A DNA stretch of 64,000 nt from Ga0077555 sp050187415 (lineage in GTDB: Bacteria > Pseudomonadota > Alphaproteobacteria > Rhizobiales > Hyphomicrobiaceae): positions 1-64,000 of the forward strand of contig JBFWXN010000007.1 in the NCBI GenBank assembly GCA_050187415.1, given 5' to 3'. Below, in pieces: positions 1-9,392 of this stretch (positions are counted from its first letter, which is position 1; every line of letters starts with the position of its first letter). Below the pieces are notes generated by a model that was not told the origin of the DNA, did not search any database, and worked only from the letters and a program-made list of their open reading frames with translations. Both the position numbers and the translations under genes were made by a program.

Positions 1-2
1 AG

Positions 3-110
3 GCCCGAACCGTTGACGCCATCCACGAACACATCGCCAAGCTCGTCGCCGCCATCTCACACAGCGAGTGCGAAAGCTACCTCAGGAACGCAGGATATGC
101 TTCCAGCTAA
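3..110 (+). mobile_element. IS630-family transposase, C-terminal fragment
   Basis: The first bases read in one open frame to a TAA at 108-110 and give a 35-residue tail. It begins ARTVDAIHEHIAKL and ends CESYLRNAGYASS. This matches the usual C-terminus of IS630/Tc1-type transposases: an RTV-start helix, then a C..Y/F...GY ending. The rest of the gene lies outside the window, so I cannot tell whether the element is intact. I did not identify a terminal inverted repeat after the stop. Assignment rests on the terminal pattern only. Confidence 0.6.
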
Positions 111-122
111 ACCTGAAGGACT

Positions 123-542
123 CTAGAAGACTGGAGGCAAGAAACGTCCGACATCGCGGCGGACCTGATATGTGCGGTCTGATCGGCCAGAGCCTTCGGC
201 CTGTGATGGGTGTGCCCTTGGTGCGAAACCCAGGGAGGAGCGGGACCGGGCGAACCGATCGCGTGTCCTCTCGGACCGTTCGGAGCTTTGGCTGTCGGGA
301 GCGGCGCGGGAGGGCGCGATGGCTGCCACTGGCGGTAGCGTTCGGGGCGGCAGGGTATTCGGCGCCGCTGTTGCCGCCGTGGGGTGTTCTCGTGCAGGTG
401 TACCGGCGGGCGCGACCGGCAGCTCGATTGATGGGGCTAGTGCAACTTGCGGTAGAGCGACGTCGAGGGACGGCCGCACCGACTGCGCCATCGCCGTCGA
501 AGAAAGCAAAACGCTCGCCATCAGCGTTACGGTCCGGCGCAT
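123..542 (-). CDS. Small secreted Ala/Pro/Ser-rich protein of unknown function
   Basis: This 139-residue frame starts with a typical Sec signal (MRRTVTLMASVLLSSTAMAQ, probable cleavage after AMA-Q). The mature part is low-complexity, rich in Ala, Pro, Ser and Arg, with no recognisable domain. I chose the internal Met at 542 over the upstream Met at 623 because only the internal one places the signal peptide at the N-terminus. It follows lepA on the same strand after about 130 bp. The IS630 tail begins just beyond its stop. Function unknown; the signal peptide is the main support for it being real. Confidence 0.5.
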   Translation of the reverse strand: MRRTVTLMASVLLSSTAMAQSVRPSLDVALPQVALAPSIELPVAPAGTPAREHPTAATAAPNTLPPRTLPPVAAIAPSRAAPDSQSSERSERTRDRFARSRSSLGFAPRAHPSQAEGSGRSDRTYQVRRDVGRFLPPVF

Positions 543-673
543 CGGAAGGACTCCAAATGGGCTGTGGCGGCCGACGGGCCGCCGCTTATGCGCACAATAC
601 CCTACTCTTACCGGCCACTGCAAAAGCTATTGATCGCGGTACCGATAATCCCGCGAGATGGTTTTTTCGGGGC

Positions 674-2476
674 TCAGTTCTCATCCATCTTGAGGGCTGC
701 AATGAAGGCTTCCTGCGGGATCTCGACCGAGCCAAATTCCCGCATTTTCTTTTTGCCCTTCTTCTGCTTCTCGAGAAGCTTGCGCTTTCGAGTTATGTCG
801 CCGCCGTAGCACTTCGCCAGCACGTCCTTGCGCAGAGCGCTGATGGTTTCGCGAGCGATGACCTTCGCGCCGATGGCAGCCTGGATCGGTATCTTGAAAA
901 GGTGTTGTGGAATCAACTCTTTGAGTTTCTCGCACATGGCACGGCCCCGCTGCTCGGAGCGGCTGCGGTGTACGATCATCGAAAGGGCATCGACCGGTTC
1001 GCTATTGACGAGGATCGAGAGTTTCGCCAGGTCGCCTTCCTCGTATCCCTTGATGTGATAGTCGAATGAGGCATACCCGCGGGAGACTGATTTCAGACGG
1101 TCATAAAAGTCGAACACGACCTCGTTCAGAGGAAGATCGTAGACGAGCATGGCACGGGTGCCGGCGTAGGTCAGGTTCTTCTGGCGGCCCCGGCGATCCT
1201 GGCAGAGCTTCAGCACGGAGCCGAGGTATTCGTCGGGGACGAGGATCGTTGCTTCGATCCAAGGCTCCTCGATGTGGTCGATCTTGGTGAGTTCCGGCAT
1301 GTCGGCCGGGTTGTGCATGGGAGTAATCGTGCCGTCGTTCATATGCAGGTGGTAAATCACGCTGGGCGCGGTAGTGATGAGGTCAAGATTGAACTCGCGC
1401 TCGAGACGCTCCGTGATGATCTCTAGGTGGAGGAGCCCTAGGAAGCCGCAACGAAAGCCCTGGCCGAGCGCCGCGCTGGTCTCCATCTCATAGGAGAAGC
1501 TGGCATCGTTGAGGCGCAGCCTGCCCATCGCTTCGCGAAGATCGTCAAAGTCGGCCGCATCGACGGGAAACAGGCCGCAGAAAACCACGGGTTGAGCCGG
1601 TTTGAAGCCGGGCAGGGGTTCGTCGGTGCCATTTTTCTCGTCGGTCACGGTGTCGCCGACCCGCGTGTCGGCAACCTGCTTGATGGCTGCCGTGAAAAAG
1701 CCGACCTCGCCGGGACCCAGCTCGCCGACGCTCTCCTGCTTGGGGCGGAAGATCCCCACTCTGTCGACCTGGTGGACGGCATCGGAGGACATCAGCCGGA
1801 TCCGCTGGCCTTTCTTCATGACGCCTTCCTTGACCCGGACGAGCACGACGACGCCAAGATAGGCGTCGTACCAGCTATCGATCAGCAGGGCCTTGAGAGG
1901 CTTGTTACGCTCGCCGGTCGGCGGCGGAAGGCGCGAGACGATTGCCTCCAGTACTTTCTCGACATTAAGGCCGGTCTTGGCGGATACGCCGATGGCGTCC
2001 GACGCGTCGAGGCCGATGACATCCTCGATCTGCTGCTTGACGCGATCTTCGTCGGCGGCCGGAAGATCCACCTTGTTCAGCACGGGCAGGATCTCGAGGT
2101 TGTTGTCGAGGGCCTGGTAAACGTTGGCCAGTGTTTGCGCCTCGACGCCTTGGGAGGCATCGACAACCAGAATCGCTCCTTCACAAGCCGCGAGCGAGCG
2201 TGAGACCTCGTAGGCGAAGTCGACGTGGCCGGGTGTGTCCATCAGGTTCAACTGATAGGTCTTGCCGTCGCTCGCCTTGTAGTCGAGGCGGACCGTCTGC
2301 GCCTTGATGGTGATGCCGCGTTCTCGCTCGATCTCCATCGAATCGAGAAGCTGCGCCTCCATTTCACGGTCGGTGACGTTGCCACACAGCTGGATCAGCC
2401 GGTCGGACAAAGTCGACTTGCCGTGGTCGATGTGCGCGATGATGGAGAAGTTTCGGATCAGCGATGTGTCGGTCAT
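674..2476 (-). CDS. lepA: Elongation factor 4 (LepA)
   Basis: LepA is a translational GTPase that back-translocates or remodels stalled ribosomes. The 600-residue length is standard. The G-domain motifs are clear: AHIDHGKST near residue 16 (G1), DTPGHVDF (G3) and NKVDLP (G4). The LepA-specific C-terminal region follows, including a long basic end with KRKLLEKQKKGKKKMR. The start at 2476 gives the usual N-terminus (MTDTSLIRNFSIIAHIDHG). It lies 64 bp after the SulP gene on the same strand, so the two may be cotranscribed. Confidence 0.97.
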   Translation of the reverse strand: MTDTSLIRNFSIIAHIDHGKSTLSDRLIQLCGNVTDREMEAQLLDSMEIERERGITIKAQTVRLDYKASDGKTYQLNLMDTPGHVDFAYEVSRSLAACEGAILVVDASQGVEAQTLANVYQALDNNLEILPVLNKVDLPAADEDRVKQQIEDVIGLDASDAIGVSAKTGLNVEKVLEAIVSRLPPPTGERNKPLKALLIDSWYDAYLGVVVLVRVKEGVMKKGQRIRLMSSDAVHQVDRVGIFRPKQESVGELGPGEVGFFTAAIKQVADTRVGDTVTDEKNGTDEPLPGFKPAQPVVFCGLFPVDAADFDDLREAMGRLRLNDASFSYEMETSAALGQGFRCGFLGLLHLEIITERLEREFNLDLITTAPSVIYHLHMNDGTITPMHNPADMPELTKIDHIEEPWIEATILVPDEYLGSVLKLCQDRRGRQKNLTYAGTRAMLVYDLPLNEVVFDFYDRLKSVSRGYASFDYHIKGYEEGDLAKLSILVNSEPVDALSMIVHRSRSEQRGRAMCEKLKELIPQHLFKIPIQAAIGAKVIARETISALRKDVLAKCYGGDITRKRKLLEKQKKGKKKMREFGSVEIPQEAFIAALKMDEN

Positions 2477-2540
2477 GGGCGGGGAGATAGCATCTCCAAC
2501 GACCGGAAAGAAGAGGCGGCACCATCTGTTCCCCTCGGTC

Positions 2541-4319
2541 TCAGCCGCTACCGTCCTTCAGCAGCCCCTTTGCCAACTCGAGGGCAACGAAGCCGTTGGA
2601 GGCCAGTTTCACCTGATGACGTTCCAGGAGCTGCATGCGCTGCAATGCCTCGCGTGGCTGCTTCTGGATGCCGGAGATGATCAGGCGACCGCCGCGGTTG
2701 CCGAGGTCCGTGGCCATGTCCTCGAGAGCCGACAGAGCGGTGGCATCGATGAGCGGCACGTCGCGCATGCGCAGAATCAGCACTTTAGGATGGGTGGCGC
2801 TCGATTTCAGTGCATCCGAGAGCGTACTCGCGCCTCCGAAGAACAGTGGGCCGCGGAGTGAGAGCACCTGTACGCCCTCCGGCAGCTCCATTCCGGTCAG
2901 AACGGAGCGCGGCTTTTCGATGTCGTCGAGGTCGTCGTCGAGCCTCGCCGCATGCCCGACCGCCCCGACGACGGCTTCGGACATACGATGCATGAACAGC
3001 ATGCACGCCAGCCCGAACCCGACGCCGATCGCGACGTTGAGATCGACGACGACGGTCAGGGTCAAGGTTGCGAGCAGGACCAACCTGTCATCGAACGGCG
3101 CCCGGGCGAGAAAGTGGGCGATCTCCTTGGCGTCGATCAGTCGCCAGGATACATTGATGAGAACGGCCGCGAGGCAGGGCAGCGCCAGATACGACGCCAC
3201 GGGTGCCATCAACAGCATAAAGATCAGCACAAATGCGGCGTGGAAGATGCCTGAGAGCGGTGTCTTGGCGCCGGCCGCGATGTTCGTGCCTGTACGAGCG
3301 ATCACGCCGGTCGCCGGGAGACCGCCGAAAAGGGGCGATGCGATATTGGCGATGCCTTGTCCGAGCACCTCGGCGTTCGAGCGATGACGTCCGCCGGTGA
3401 GCGAGTCGGCCGCGACGGCCGACAGCAGGGATTCCACGCCCACCAGGAATGCAATCGTGAACGCCGACGGCAATACGGCCGCTATCATAGAGGGGGAGAG
3501 ATCGGGGAGCCGAGGTGTCGGAAGCGAGCTCGGAATCCCGCCGAAGCGAGAGCCGATGGTATCGACTGGGAGGCCGAGCGCCCAGGCGATGCCCGAGGCA
3601 ATGACGACAGCGAAAAGCAATCCCGGCCAGCGTGGGCGTAGGGCGCGCGTCAGAGAGATCGCGCCGAGCGTTACGCCTCCCACCAGCAATGCGGACGGGT
3701 TGAACGTTCCCTTGATGCTCCAAAGCGCCGTGAGCTTGTGCAGGAACTCGGCCGGCACCTCGCCCTGCAGACCGAGAAAATCCTTGATCTGGCCGATGGC
3801 GATAATGATGCCGATGCCGCTGGTGAAACCCAGGATGACGGGGCCCGGGATATATTTGATGTACGTTCCGAGGCGCAGGAGTGCCGCCGCGACCAGAATG
3901 AAGCCGGCAAGGAACGTTGCCGTCATGAGGCCGGTCATGCCTTGCACGGCGATAATATTGGCGACGATGACGATGAAGGCGGCGGCGGGACCGCCGATCT
4001 GAAATCGGCAGCCGCCGACCGCGGAGATGAAGAAACCCGCGATCACCGAAGTCACGAGGCCGCGATCCGGGGTGGCGCCCGCTCCGATCGCTATGGCCAT
4101 CGACAACGGTAGCGCCAATATCGCGACCGTCAGACCGGCCAGCAGGTCGCTCATCAGCCGGCCGGTCGAATATCCCTCGCCGAGAGCAATAATCAGCTTG
4201 GGTATGAAGTGCGCCACGTATGGCAATTTTGCCGGCGCCGGCATGGCCTGCTTGGGTGCGGCCGCTTGTCCGTCTTGCATCCTATGGGCCCTGCGCGTTC
4301 CAACGCTGAACTCCAGCAT
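2541..4319 (-). CDS. SulP-family inorganic anion transporter with STAS domain
   Basis: This is a membrane transporter of the SLC26/SulP family, which carries sulfate, bicarbonate or other anions. The first ~430 residues are a hydrophobic multi-helix core (for example LLAGLTVAILALPLSMAIAI, the family's conserved first helices). A cytoplasmic STAS domain covers roughly residues 460-590, with the motif DVPLIDATALSALED. The substrate cannot be read from sequence. An internal Met at 4280 (MQDGQAAAP) is an alternative start. It lies just upstream of lepA on the same strand. Confidence 0.92.
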   Translation of the reverse strand: MLEFSVGTRRAHRMQDGQAAAPKQAMPAPAKLPYVAHFIPKLIIALGEGYSTGRLMSDLLAGLTVAILALPLSMAIAIGAGATPDRGLVTSVIAGFFISAVGGCRFQIGGPAAAFIVIVANIIAVQGMTGLMTATFLAGFILVAAALLRLGTYIKYIPGPVILGFTSGIGIIIAIGQIKDFLGLQGEVPAEFLHKLTALWSIKGTFNPSALLVGGVTLGAISLTRALRPRWPGLLFAVVIASGIAWALGLPVDTIGSRFGGIPSSLPTPRLPDLSPSMIAAVLPSAFTIAFLVGVESLLSAVAADSLTGGRHRSNAEVLGQGIANIASPLFGGLPATGVIARTGTNIAAGAKTPLSGIFHAAFVLIFMLLMAPVASYLALPCLAAVLINVSWRLIDAKEIAHFLARAPFDDRLVLLATLTLTVVVDLNVAIGVGFGLACMLFMHRMSEAVVGAVGHAARLDDDLDDIEKPRSVLTGMELPEGVQVLSLRGPLFFGGASTLSDALKSSATHPKVLILRMRDVPLIDATALSALEDMATDLGNRGGRLIISGIQKQPREALQRMQLLERHQVKLASNGFVALELAKGLLKDGSG

Positions 4320-4370
4320 CCGGACATATGTAGCGCCGGGCCCTGGAACTACTCAAGCACAGCAAGGTAA

Positions 4371-4408
4371 CAAAACGACAACAGACGGCCCGAGGGCCGT
4401 CTGTTGTC
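4371..4408 (-). terminator. Rho-independent terminator of the polysaccharide deacetylase gene
   Basis: A perfect 15-bp inverted repeat occupies 4377-4391 and 4394-4408, with only GA between the arms. Read on the minus strand it is followed by GTTTTGTT. It sits about 40 bp beyond the deacetylase stop and before the SulP start, so it most likely ends the deacetylase transcript and insulates the SulP/lepA unit. Confidence 0.8.
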
Positions 4409-4449
4409 ACCGTTCGATGCGTTTTGTCGCAACTCTGTCCCTGCCTACC

Positions 4450-5319
4450 TCATTTGCTGATCGTCTTCACAATGGACGAGGTGGGCCGGGTGCTGTTGCT
4501 GACCGGGCCTTTGATTTGAGCTGCAACCTTCTCGTCGAATTCGGGCAGCGATTTTACGGTGGTTTTCGAGGTTACGTGCACGATCTTGTAGCCTCCGGCC
4601 TTGAGCTGCTTGAGAAGGTCTGCGGCCCCGTGCGCCGTCACCTTCTGGAAGTCGTGCAGCAGCAAGATGCCCTTGCCGTGCTTCTCGAGCTTCTTCATCA
4701 GCGAAGCGACCATTTTCTCGCTGCTCTTGGCTTTGAAGTCGAAGGAATCCATGTCCGTCGACCACACGCCGATGTTCCGCTCGCCCACATATTTGATCAT
4801 CTCCGGCGGATGCTGGAGCGCGGGGAAGCGCATGAAGGAACTCAATCTGTCGGCATTCTCGCCAAGGCTGCGCCGCACGGCGCTGATACCCATCTCGATC
4901 TCTGCCTTGCGCTGGTCGTCATCGAGACGCTTGCTGCCCAGATTGGCGTGCGAAAACGTGTGCGAGGCAATCGTATGCCCGGCGGCAGCAACCTGGTGCA
5001 GGATCTCGGGATGCCACATGGCATGCTTGCCGATGATGAAGAACATCGCCTTCGTGCAGTGATCGGCGAGCGCTTTGAGAACCATCGGCGTCGTGCCCGG
5101 CCACGGACCGTCGTCGAAGGTCAGGACGACCTCCTTCGGCTCGAGGAAATCGTGCTCCTTGAAATGCTCGAAGCCAAATCCCGGTCCGCCAGTCGTGTCG
5201 ATCTCGACGACACGCGACACGCCGAGTGCATTCGGGTTGCCGGGACAGTCGGCGGCGGCCGGCAAGGCCATTGCGGGCAGCACCATTGCCAGCAATGCCA
5301 CTGGCGCTCTCTTCAACAT
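4450..5319 (-). CDS. Secreted polysaccharide deacetylase (NodB-type, CE4)
   Basis: This 289-residue exported protein has a Sec signal peptide (MLKRAPVALLAMVLPAMALPAAA) followed by a NodB domain. CE4 motifs are visible: TFDDGP (catalytic Asp and metal Asp), the SHTFSH motif (metal histidines) and LLLHDF (late His). The usual RxPYG motif appears as MRFPALQHP, so the third motif is divergent. The family removes acetyl groups from chitin, peptidoglycan or exopolysaccharide; the substrate here is unknown. The start at 5319 is preceded by a GGAAAGG ribosome-binding site; an upstream in-frame Met at 5448 would bury the signal peptide. Confidence 0.88.
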   Translation of the reverse strand: MLKRAPVALLAMVLPAMALPAAADCPGNPNALGVSRVVEIDTTGGPGFGFEHFKEHDFLEPKEVVLTFDDGPWPGTTPMVLKALADHCTKAMFFIIGKHAMWHPEILHQVAAAGHTIASHTFSHANLGSKRLDDDQRKAEIEMGISAVRRSLGENADRLSSFMRFPALQHPPEMIKYVGERNIGVWSTDMDSFDFKAKSSEKMVASLMKKLEKHGKGILLLHDFQKVTAHGAADLLKQLKAGGYKIVHVTSKTTVKSLPEFDEKVAAQIKGPVSNSTRPTSSIVKTISK

Positions 5320-5539
5320 GGGCAAGCCTTTCCGAATCGCGAAGTTGCGAAACCAACGGACGGATGCCAGTGCTCGCGCGGATCGAGCCGCCCCTGCAAG
5401 TCGTGCGGACGGGGAGTGCGGATTTTTGCGGAATAGTGTGACCGTCAAACGTCATCAGGGATTGTGCGCCGGCCGGTCTCGCGACATTTCGAATGGGCCA
5501 GGTACGTCTGCCAAAGGGCGGGCAAGCGCGCGGCGGCGG

Positions 5540-6727
5540 TCATGTCCCAGGCGTAAGACGCAAAACTTCGCCATCCGCCTCGTCGGTGAGCAACCAGAGG
5601 GCGCCGTCCGGAGCCTGCCGGACATCGCGGATGCGCTTGCCGCGATCACGCAGAAGCACCTCCTCGGCCACGACCCGCGGACCGTCGAGAACGAGGCGGT
5701 GCAGCGTGCGTTCCGCCAGCGCACCGACCAGGAGATTACCCTTCCAGTCAGGCCAGAGAGTGCCTGTGTAAAAGGCCATGCCGGAGGGAGCAATAGAGGG
5801 TACCCAATAGTAGGCCGGCTGTTTCATGCCATCCTTGTGCGTCGCCTCGTGCAAGCGAGCGCCGGAGTAATCGATGCCGTAGCCGATGACGGGCCAGCCA
5901 TAGTTGGCGCCACGCTCGATGATGTTCACCTCGTCTCCACCGCGTGGGCCATGCTCGACGATCCATAGCGCCCCCGTCGACGGATGAATGGCGGCGGCCT
6001 GGGGATTACGGTGGCCGTAGCTCCAAATTTCGGCGCGGGCACCGGCTTTCCCGACAAATGGGTTGTCGGAAACGGCGCTGCCGTCCGGCGCCAAACGGAC
6101 CACCTTGCCCCAGTGGCGGCCGAGATCCTGAGCGAAGCGCATCTCGAACCGTTCGCCGAGGGTGACGAACAGGTTGCCATCGGGCGCAAACGCCAGCCGC
6201 GAGCCGAAGTGGAGGCCGCTACGCAGGGCGGGCTCCTGGCGAAAGATCACGGCAAGCTCCTCGAAGCGCTCTTCGCCACGATCCCCGACCAGTCGGGCAC
6301 GTGCCACGCTCGTGCCGTTCGTGCGTTCGCCGCGCGGCTCCGAGAATGTCAGGTAGACGAGGCGGGATCGCGCGAAGTCAGGCGCAAGGGCGATATCGAG
6401 TAGACCGCCTTGACCTGTCGCGGCGACTTTCGGAGCCCCCGAAAGCGGCTGGGAAAGCCTGCCGTCCGTCGAGACGATGCGCACTCGGCCGGGACGCTCG
6501 GTCACCATCGTGCGGCCGTCGGGAAGAAACGCAAGGCCCCACGGATGTTCGAGGCCTTTCGCTACGACACCCACCGCAATGGCTGATTTCGAAGCGGCAG
6601 GCGCTTTGGTCTGCTCGGCGTATGCCAATCCGATCCCCATCCCGCCATGCGCGATCACAAGCGTGGCCAGCGTGACGATGCGGAACAGGCGGGATCTGAT
6701 TTGTTCGAACGGTCTCGTGGTGAGCAT
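5540..6727 (-). CDS. Periplasmic PQQ-dependent sugar (aldose) dehydrogenase, Asd/YliI type
   Basis: This is a soluble six-bladed beta-propeller quinoprotein family that oxidises aldose sugars in the periplasm using PQQ. A signal segment at residues ~10-38 ends LAYAEQ. Typical motifs follow: EHPWGLAFLPDG, GGLLDIALAPDF, YGHRNPQAAAIHP and GPRGGDEVN, then NYGWP. The chosen start (6727) gives 395 residues and leaves a 46-bp gap after recR; the longer frame to 6940 would run back through recR. It shares the strand with recR, but a functional link is not implied. Confidence 0.9.
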   Translation of the reverse strand: MLTTRPFEQIRSRLFRIVTLATLVIAHGGMGIGLAYAEQTKAPAASKSAIAVGVVAKGLEHPWGLAFLPDGRTMVTERPGRVRIVSTDGRLSQPLSGAPKVAATGQGGLLDIALAPDFARSRLVYLTFSEPRGERTNGTSVARARLVGDRGEERFEELAVIFRQEPALRSGLHFGSRLAFAPDGNLFVTLGERFEMRFAQDLGRHWGKVVRLAPDGSAVSDNPFVGKAGARAEIWSYGHRNPQAAAIHPSTGALWIVEHGPRGGDEVNIIERGANYGWPVIGYGIDYSGARLHEATHKDGMKQPAYYWVPSIAPSGMAFYTGTLWPDWKGNLLVGALAERTLHRLVLDGPRVVAEEVLLRDRGKRIRDVRQAPDGALWLLTDEADGEVLRLTPGT

Positions 6728-6773
6728 GCGAACTCCTGGCTTCCGTTGCCTCGGCGTCGTCGGCCGACCGGTG

Positions 6774-7376
6774 CTACAGCGGGCGACGGGCGCGGATCGC
6801 GGCGGCAAGCGTGCCTTCGTCGAGGTAATCGAGTTCGCCGCCAACCGGCACTCCCTGCTGCAGAGCGGATACCGTGATGCCGCTCGCGCCGAGTTGCTCA
6901 CGCAGATAGTGAGCGGTCGACTGACCTTCCACTGTGGCATTGAGGGCCAGCAACACCTCTTTGACCGGAGGCTCCGCCCGGGCGAGGAGGCGCGGAATGG
7001 TCAACTGCTCCGGGCCGATGCCGTCGAGCGGCGACAGGTGTCCGCCGAGCACGTGATAGAGTCCGTTAACAACACCTGCGCGCTCGAGGGCCCATAGGTC
7101 ACCGATCTCCTCGACGACGACGATCAGCGTGCGATCGCGACGTTCGTCGCGGCAGATCGTACAGGGCGATATCGTATCGAGATTGCCGCAATCGGCACAC
7201 TCGCTGAGCCGCTCGGCCGCGTCGGCCATGGCGCGCGACAGCGGCTCGAGGAGATCGGCGCGACGCTTCAGAAGAGCCAAGGCAGCCTTGCGCGCCGAGC
7301 GCTTGCCCAGCCCGGGAAGTCTGGCCAGGAGCTGGATCAGGCGCTCGATCTCGGGCCCTTGCGTATTGCGAGACAT
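6774..7376 (-). CDS. recR: Recombination protein RecR
   Basis: RecR acts with RecF and RecO in loading RecA at gaps. At 200 residues it has the usual length. It has the N-terminal helix-hairpin-helix (LARLPGLGKRSARKAAL), a zinc finger (CADCG then CTICRD) and the Toprim domain (VVVEEIGDLWALERAG). The start MSRNTQGPEIERLIQLLA at 7376 matches the family N-terminus. The common neighbours dnaX and ybaB are not present in the window on either side. Confidence 0.97.
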   Translation of the reverse strand: MSRNTQGPEIERLIQLLARLPGLGKRSARKAALALLKRRADLLEPLSRAMADAAERLSECADCGNLDTISPCTICRDERRDRTLIVVVEEIGDLWALERAGVVNGLYHVLGGHLSPLDGIGPEQLTIPRLLARAEPPVKEVLLALNATVEGQSTAHYLREQLGASGITVSALQQGVPVGGELDYLDEGTLAAAIRARRPL

Positions 7377-7618
7377 GATCGGGGCTGGCTCCCGCCTTCC
7401 TGGATGCTGGTGTCCAGCGCCGAACATAGTGGTGGCGAGGACCCGCCGCCAGTCGTCACCCCGCCCCCGGCGGTCGCGTGGGCATTGTCGCTTGCGGTGC
7501 CGGGGCAGCCCGGCCTAGCCTTGGCCGAGTGGGGACGGCAACTCGCGACCGTCGCGCGGAGGCATCGAGTTCGCGAAGAGCGGAGCCGGGACAAAAGCGA
7601 CCAGTGGAGAGACCGCCA

Positions 7619-8137
7619 ATGATCTATGTTGTCGAAATGGACTTCCGCAGTCCGGAGCGCGAGCACGACTGGCACACATGGTACATCGAGCACACAGCGC
7701 ATCTCGTGCGCTCCGTGCCTGGCTTCACGGGCACACAGCGCTTTCGGTCGCTCAATACGTCGCCGTCTCCATGGGTCGCGCTGCACGAGGTTGCCGGCCC
7801 CAAGGTATTCGAGAGTCCGGAATACAAGGGTGGCGGGGGGCCGAAATCTACCGGCGACTGGGCGCGCGAGCACATCAATTGGCATCGAAATCTCTTCGAC
7901 GGCACAAGGGAGACACCCGACGTGGCCTTCGACCAGCACCTCCTGATGGCCGAGGGTGATGCGGCCTTGCCGGCGGCACTTGAAGCGCGCGCCATACGTC
8001 TCGACTGTATCGGCCTCGACAAGTCGAGCCAGCGTCGGTCGATTGTGCTGGTTCCAGCGGGCGGCCTCACGGCGAGCATGTTCGGTATGCCCGGTGTTCG
8101 CGTCCTGAAGCCGTTCACGCCAAAGATGCGAAAGTAG
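7619..8137 (+). CDS. Conserved hypothetical protein, possible dimeric alpha-beta barrel fold
   Basis: This is a 172-residue cytoplasmic protein with no signal or membrane segment. The N-terminus (MIYVVEMDFRSPEREHDWHTWY) followed by HLVRSVPGFTGTQRF resembles the ferredoxin-like dimeric alpha-beta barrels (EthD/antibiotic-monooxygenase-like), where a short strand leads into a W-rich helix. I do not recognise a specific family and make no catalytic claim. The start at 7619 is supported by an upstream GTGGAGAG; the longer frame from 7478 has non-coding-like composition. It lies 87 bp before the CurA-like reductase on the same strand. Confidence 0.7.
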   Translation: MIYVVEMDFRSPEREHDWHTWYIEHTAHLVRSVPGFTGTQRFRSLNTSPSPWVALHEVAGPKVFESPEYKGGGGPKSTGDWAREHINWHRNLFDGTRETPDVAFDQHLLMAEGDAALPAALEARAIRLDCIGLDKSSQRRSIVLVPAGGLTASMFGMPGVRVLKPFTPKMRK

Positions 8138-8224
8138 GCGCGGCAAAGGTCGCGCCTTGATTTTCAATGTGGTGGTGAAGCGGCCGCTGCAAGCGTTCAG
8201 GTTTCGGGCACTTGGAGGATAGAT

Positions 8225-9250
8225 ATGAGGCCAGCGAGCTATCGCCGCGTCGTGCTTGCGCGCCGTCCGCCCGGAGAACCGGTGGAGAGCGACTTTCGCA
8301 TCGAGGACGTGGCGATGCCCGTTCCCGGCACGAACGAGGTGCTTGTGCGGGTGATTTACCTGTCGCTCGATCCCTATATGCGCGGGCGCATGCGCGAGCA
8401 GGCGTCCTATGCCAAGCCGGTGGGCATCGGCGATGTCATGGAGGGTGGAACGGTCGGCGAGGTCGTCGCCTCCAACAATCCTGGCTTCAAGGCTGGCGAC
8501 ATCGTCGAGGCGCGCCTTGGGTGGCAGGAGTATGGGCTCAGCCCCGGCCACGCCTTGAGACTCATCGATCCATCCCTGGCACCGATTTCGACGGCCAACG
8601 GCATTCTCGGAATGCCTGGCATGACGGCGTGGTTCGGGCTTCACAAGATCGGTGAGCCGAAGCCGGGCGAGACCGTGGTCGTTTCGGCGGCGTCGGGCGC
8701 GGTGGGACAGGTTGTGGGCCAGCTCGCCAAGCTCAACGGATGCCGCGTGGTGGGTATCGCAGGCGGGCCGAGGAAGTGCGCATTCGTCAAGGACGATCTC
8801 GGCTTCGATGCGGTTGTCGACTACAAGGCCGGGCGAATTGATTCCGATCTGCAAGCGGCGTGCCCAAACGGCATCGACGTCTATTTCGACAATGTCGGCG
8901 GTCCGGTGACAGATGCCGTCATTCCCCTCCTCAACTTCTGGGCGCGCGTGCCGCTTTGCGGCTCGATCTCCGCCTATAACGCCGAGAAGCCGGAGATGGG
9001 GCCGCGGCTGCTGTGGCCGATGGTCGGCCGGCGCGTGCGGATGCAAGGCTTCATCGTGTCGGATTTTGCGCCGTTCTTCGAGCCTGCCCGCCGGACGATG
9101 GGTGAGCTCGTCCGCGCGGGGCGCCTCAAATTCAAGGAGGATATCGTCGAGGGGCTGGAGCGCGCGCCGCGCGCGTTCATCGGACTTCTTCGGGGAGAGA
9201 ACTTCGGCAAGCTGCAGGTTAAGCTCGGGGCGGAGCCGGAGGCGAGATGA
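8225..9250 (+). CDS. NADP-dependent zinc-free MDR-family reductase (CurA / leukotriene B4 dehydrogenase-like)
   Basis: This 341-residue medium-chain reductase lacks the structural zinc site. The N-terminal GroES-like part has the subfamily hallmark LSLDPYMRGRM. The Rossmann part contains SAASGAVGQVVGQLAK for NADP(H) binding and YFDNVGG. Relatives reduce the C=C bond of alpha,beta-unsaturated ketones or aldehydes, such as curcumin or prostaglandin derivatives. A GGAGG ribosome-binding site lies 7-8 bases before the ATG. Confidence 0.9.
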   Translation: MRPASYRRVVLARRPPGEPVESDFRIEDVAMPVPGTNEVLVRVIYLSLDPYMRGRMREQASYAKPVGIGDVMEGGTVGEVVASNNPGFKAGDIVEARLGWQEYGLSPGHALRLIDPSLAPISTANGILGMPGMTAWFGLHKIGEPKPGETVVVSAASGAVGQVVGQLAKLNGCRVVGIAGGPRKCAFVKDDLGFDAVVDYKAGRIDSDLQAACPNGIDVYFDNVGGPVTDAVIPLLNFWARVPLCGSISAYNAEKPEMGPRLLWPMVGRRVRMQGFIVSDFAPFFEPARRTMGELVRAGRLKFKEDIVEGLERAPRAFIGLLRGENFGKLQVKLGAEPEAR

Positions 9251-9325
9251 CCGCGCAAGGCCGGCCGAGAACCAAGCGCCGACATAACCTTTCCAATCGG
9301 CGCGGGGATGATATGGGTAAGACAC

Positions 9326-9360
9326 AAACGCCCCGACAGTTCGCCGGGGCGTTTCATTTT
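9326..9360. terminator. Terminator between convergent genes (possibly bidirectional)
   Basis: A 10-bp perfect stem (9326-9335 with 9345-9354, AAACGCCCCG and its complement) encloses a 9-base loop. On the plus strand it is followed by CATTTTG. On the minus strand the stem ends in GTTTGTG. It sits between the convergent reductase (plus) and MaoC gene (minus), so it can serve both. Confidence 0.75.
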
Positions 9361-9392
9361 GTGCCGATCGTCCGCAAAACTCCGGCTCTCGA

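Noticed and set aside
633..669. Hairpin followed by TTTTTT on the plus strand after the lepA stop
   Set aside because: The T-run is on the strand opposite to lepA transcription and no plus-strand gene ends there; the stem is only six pairs.
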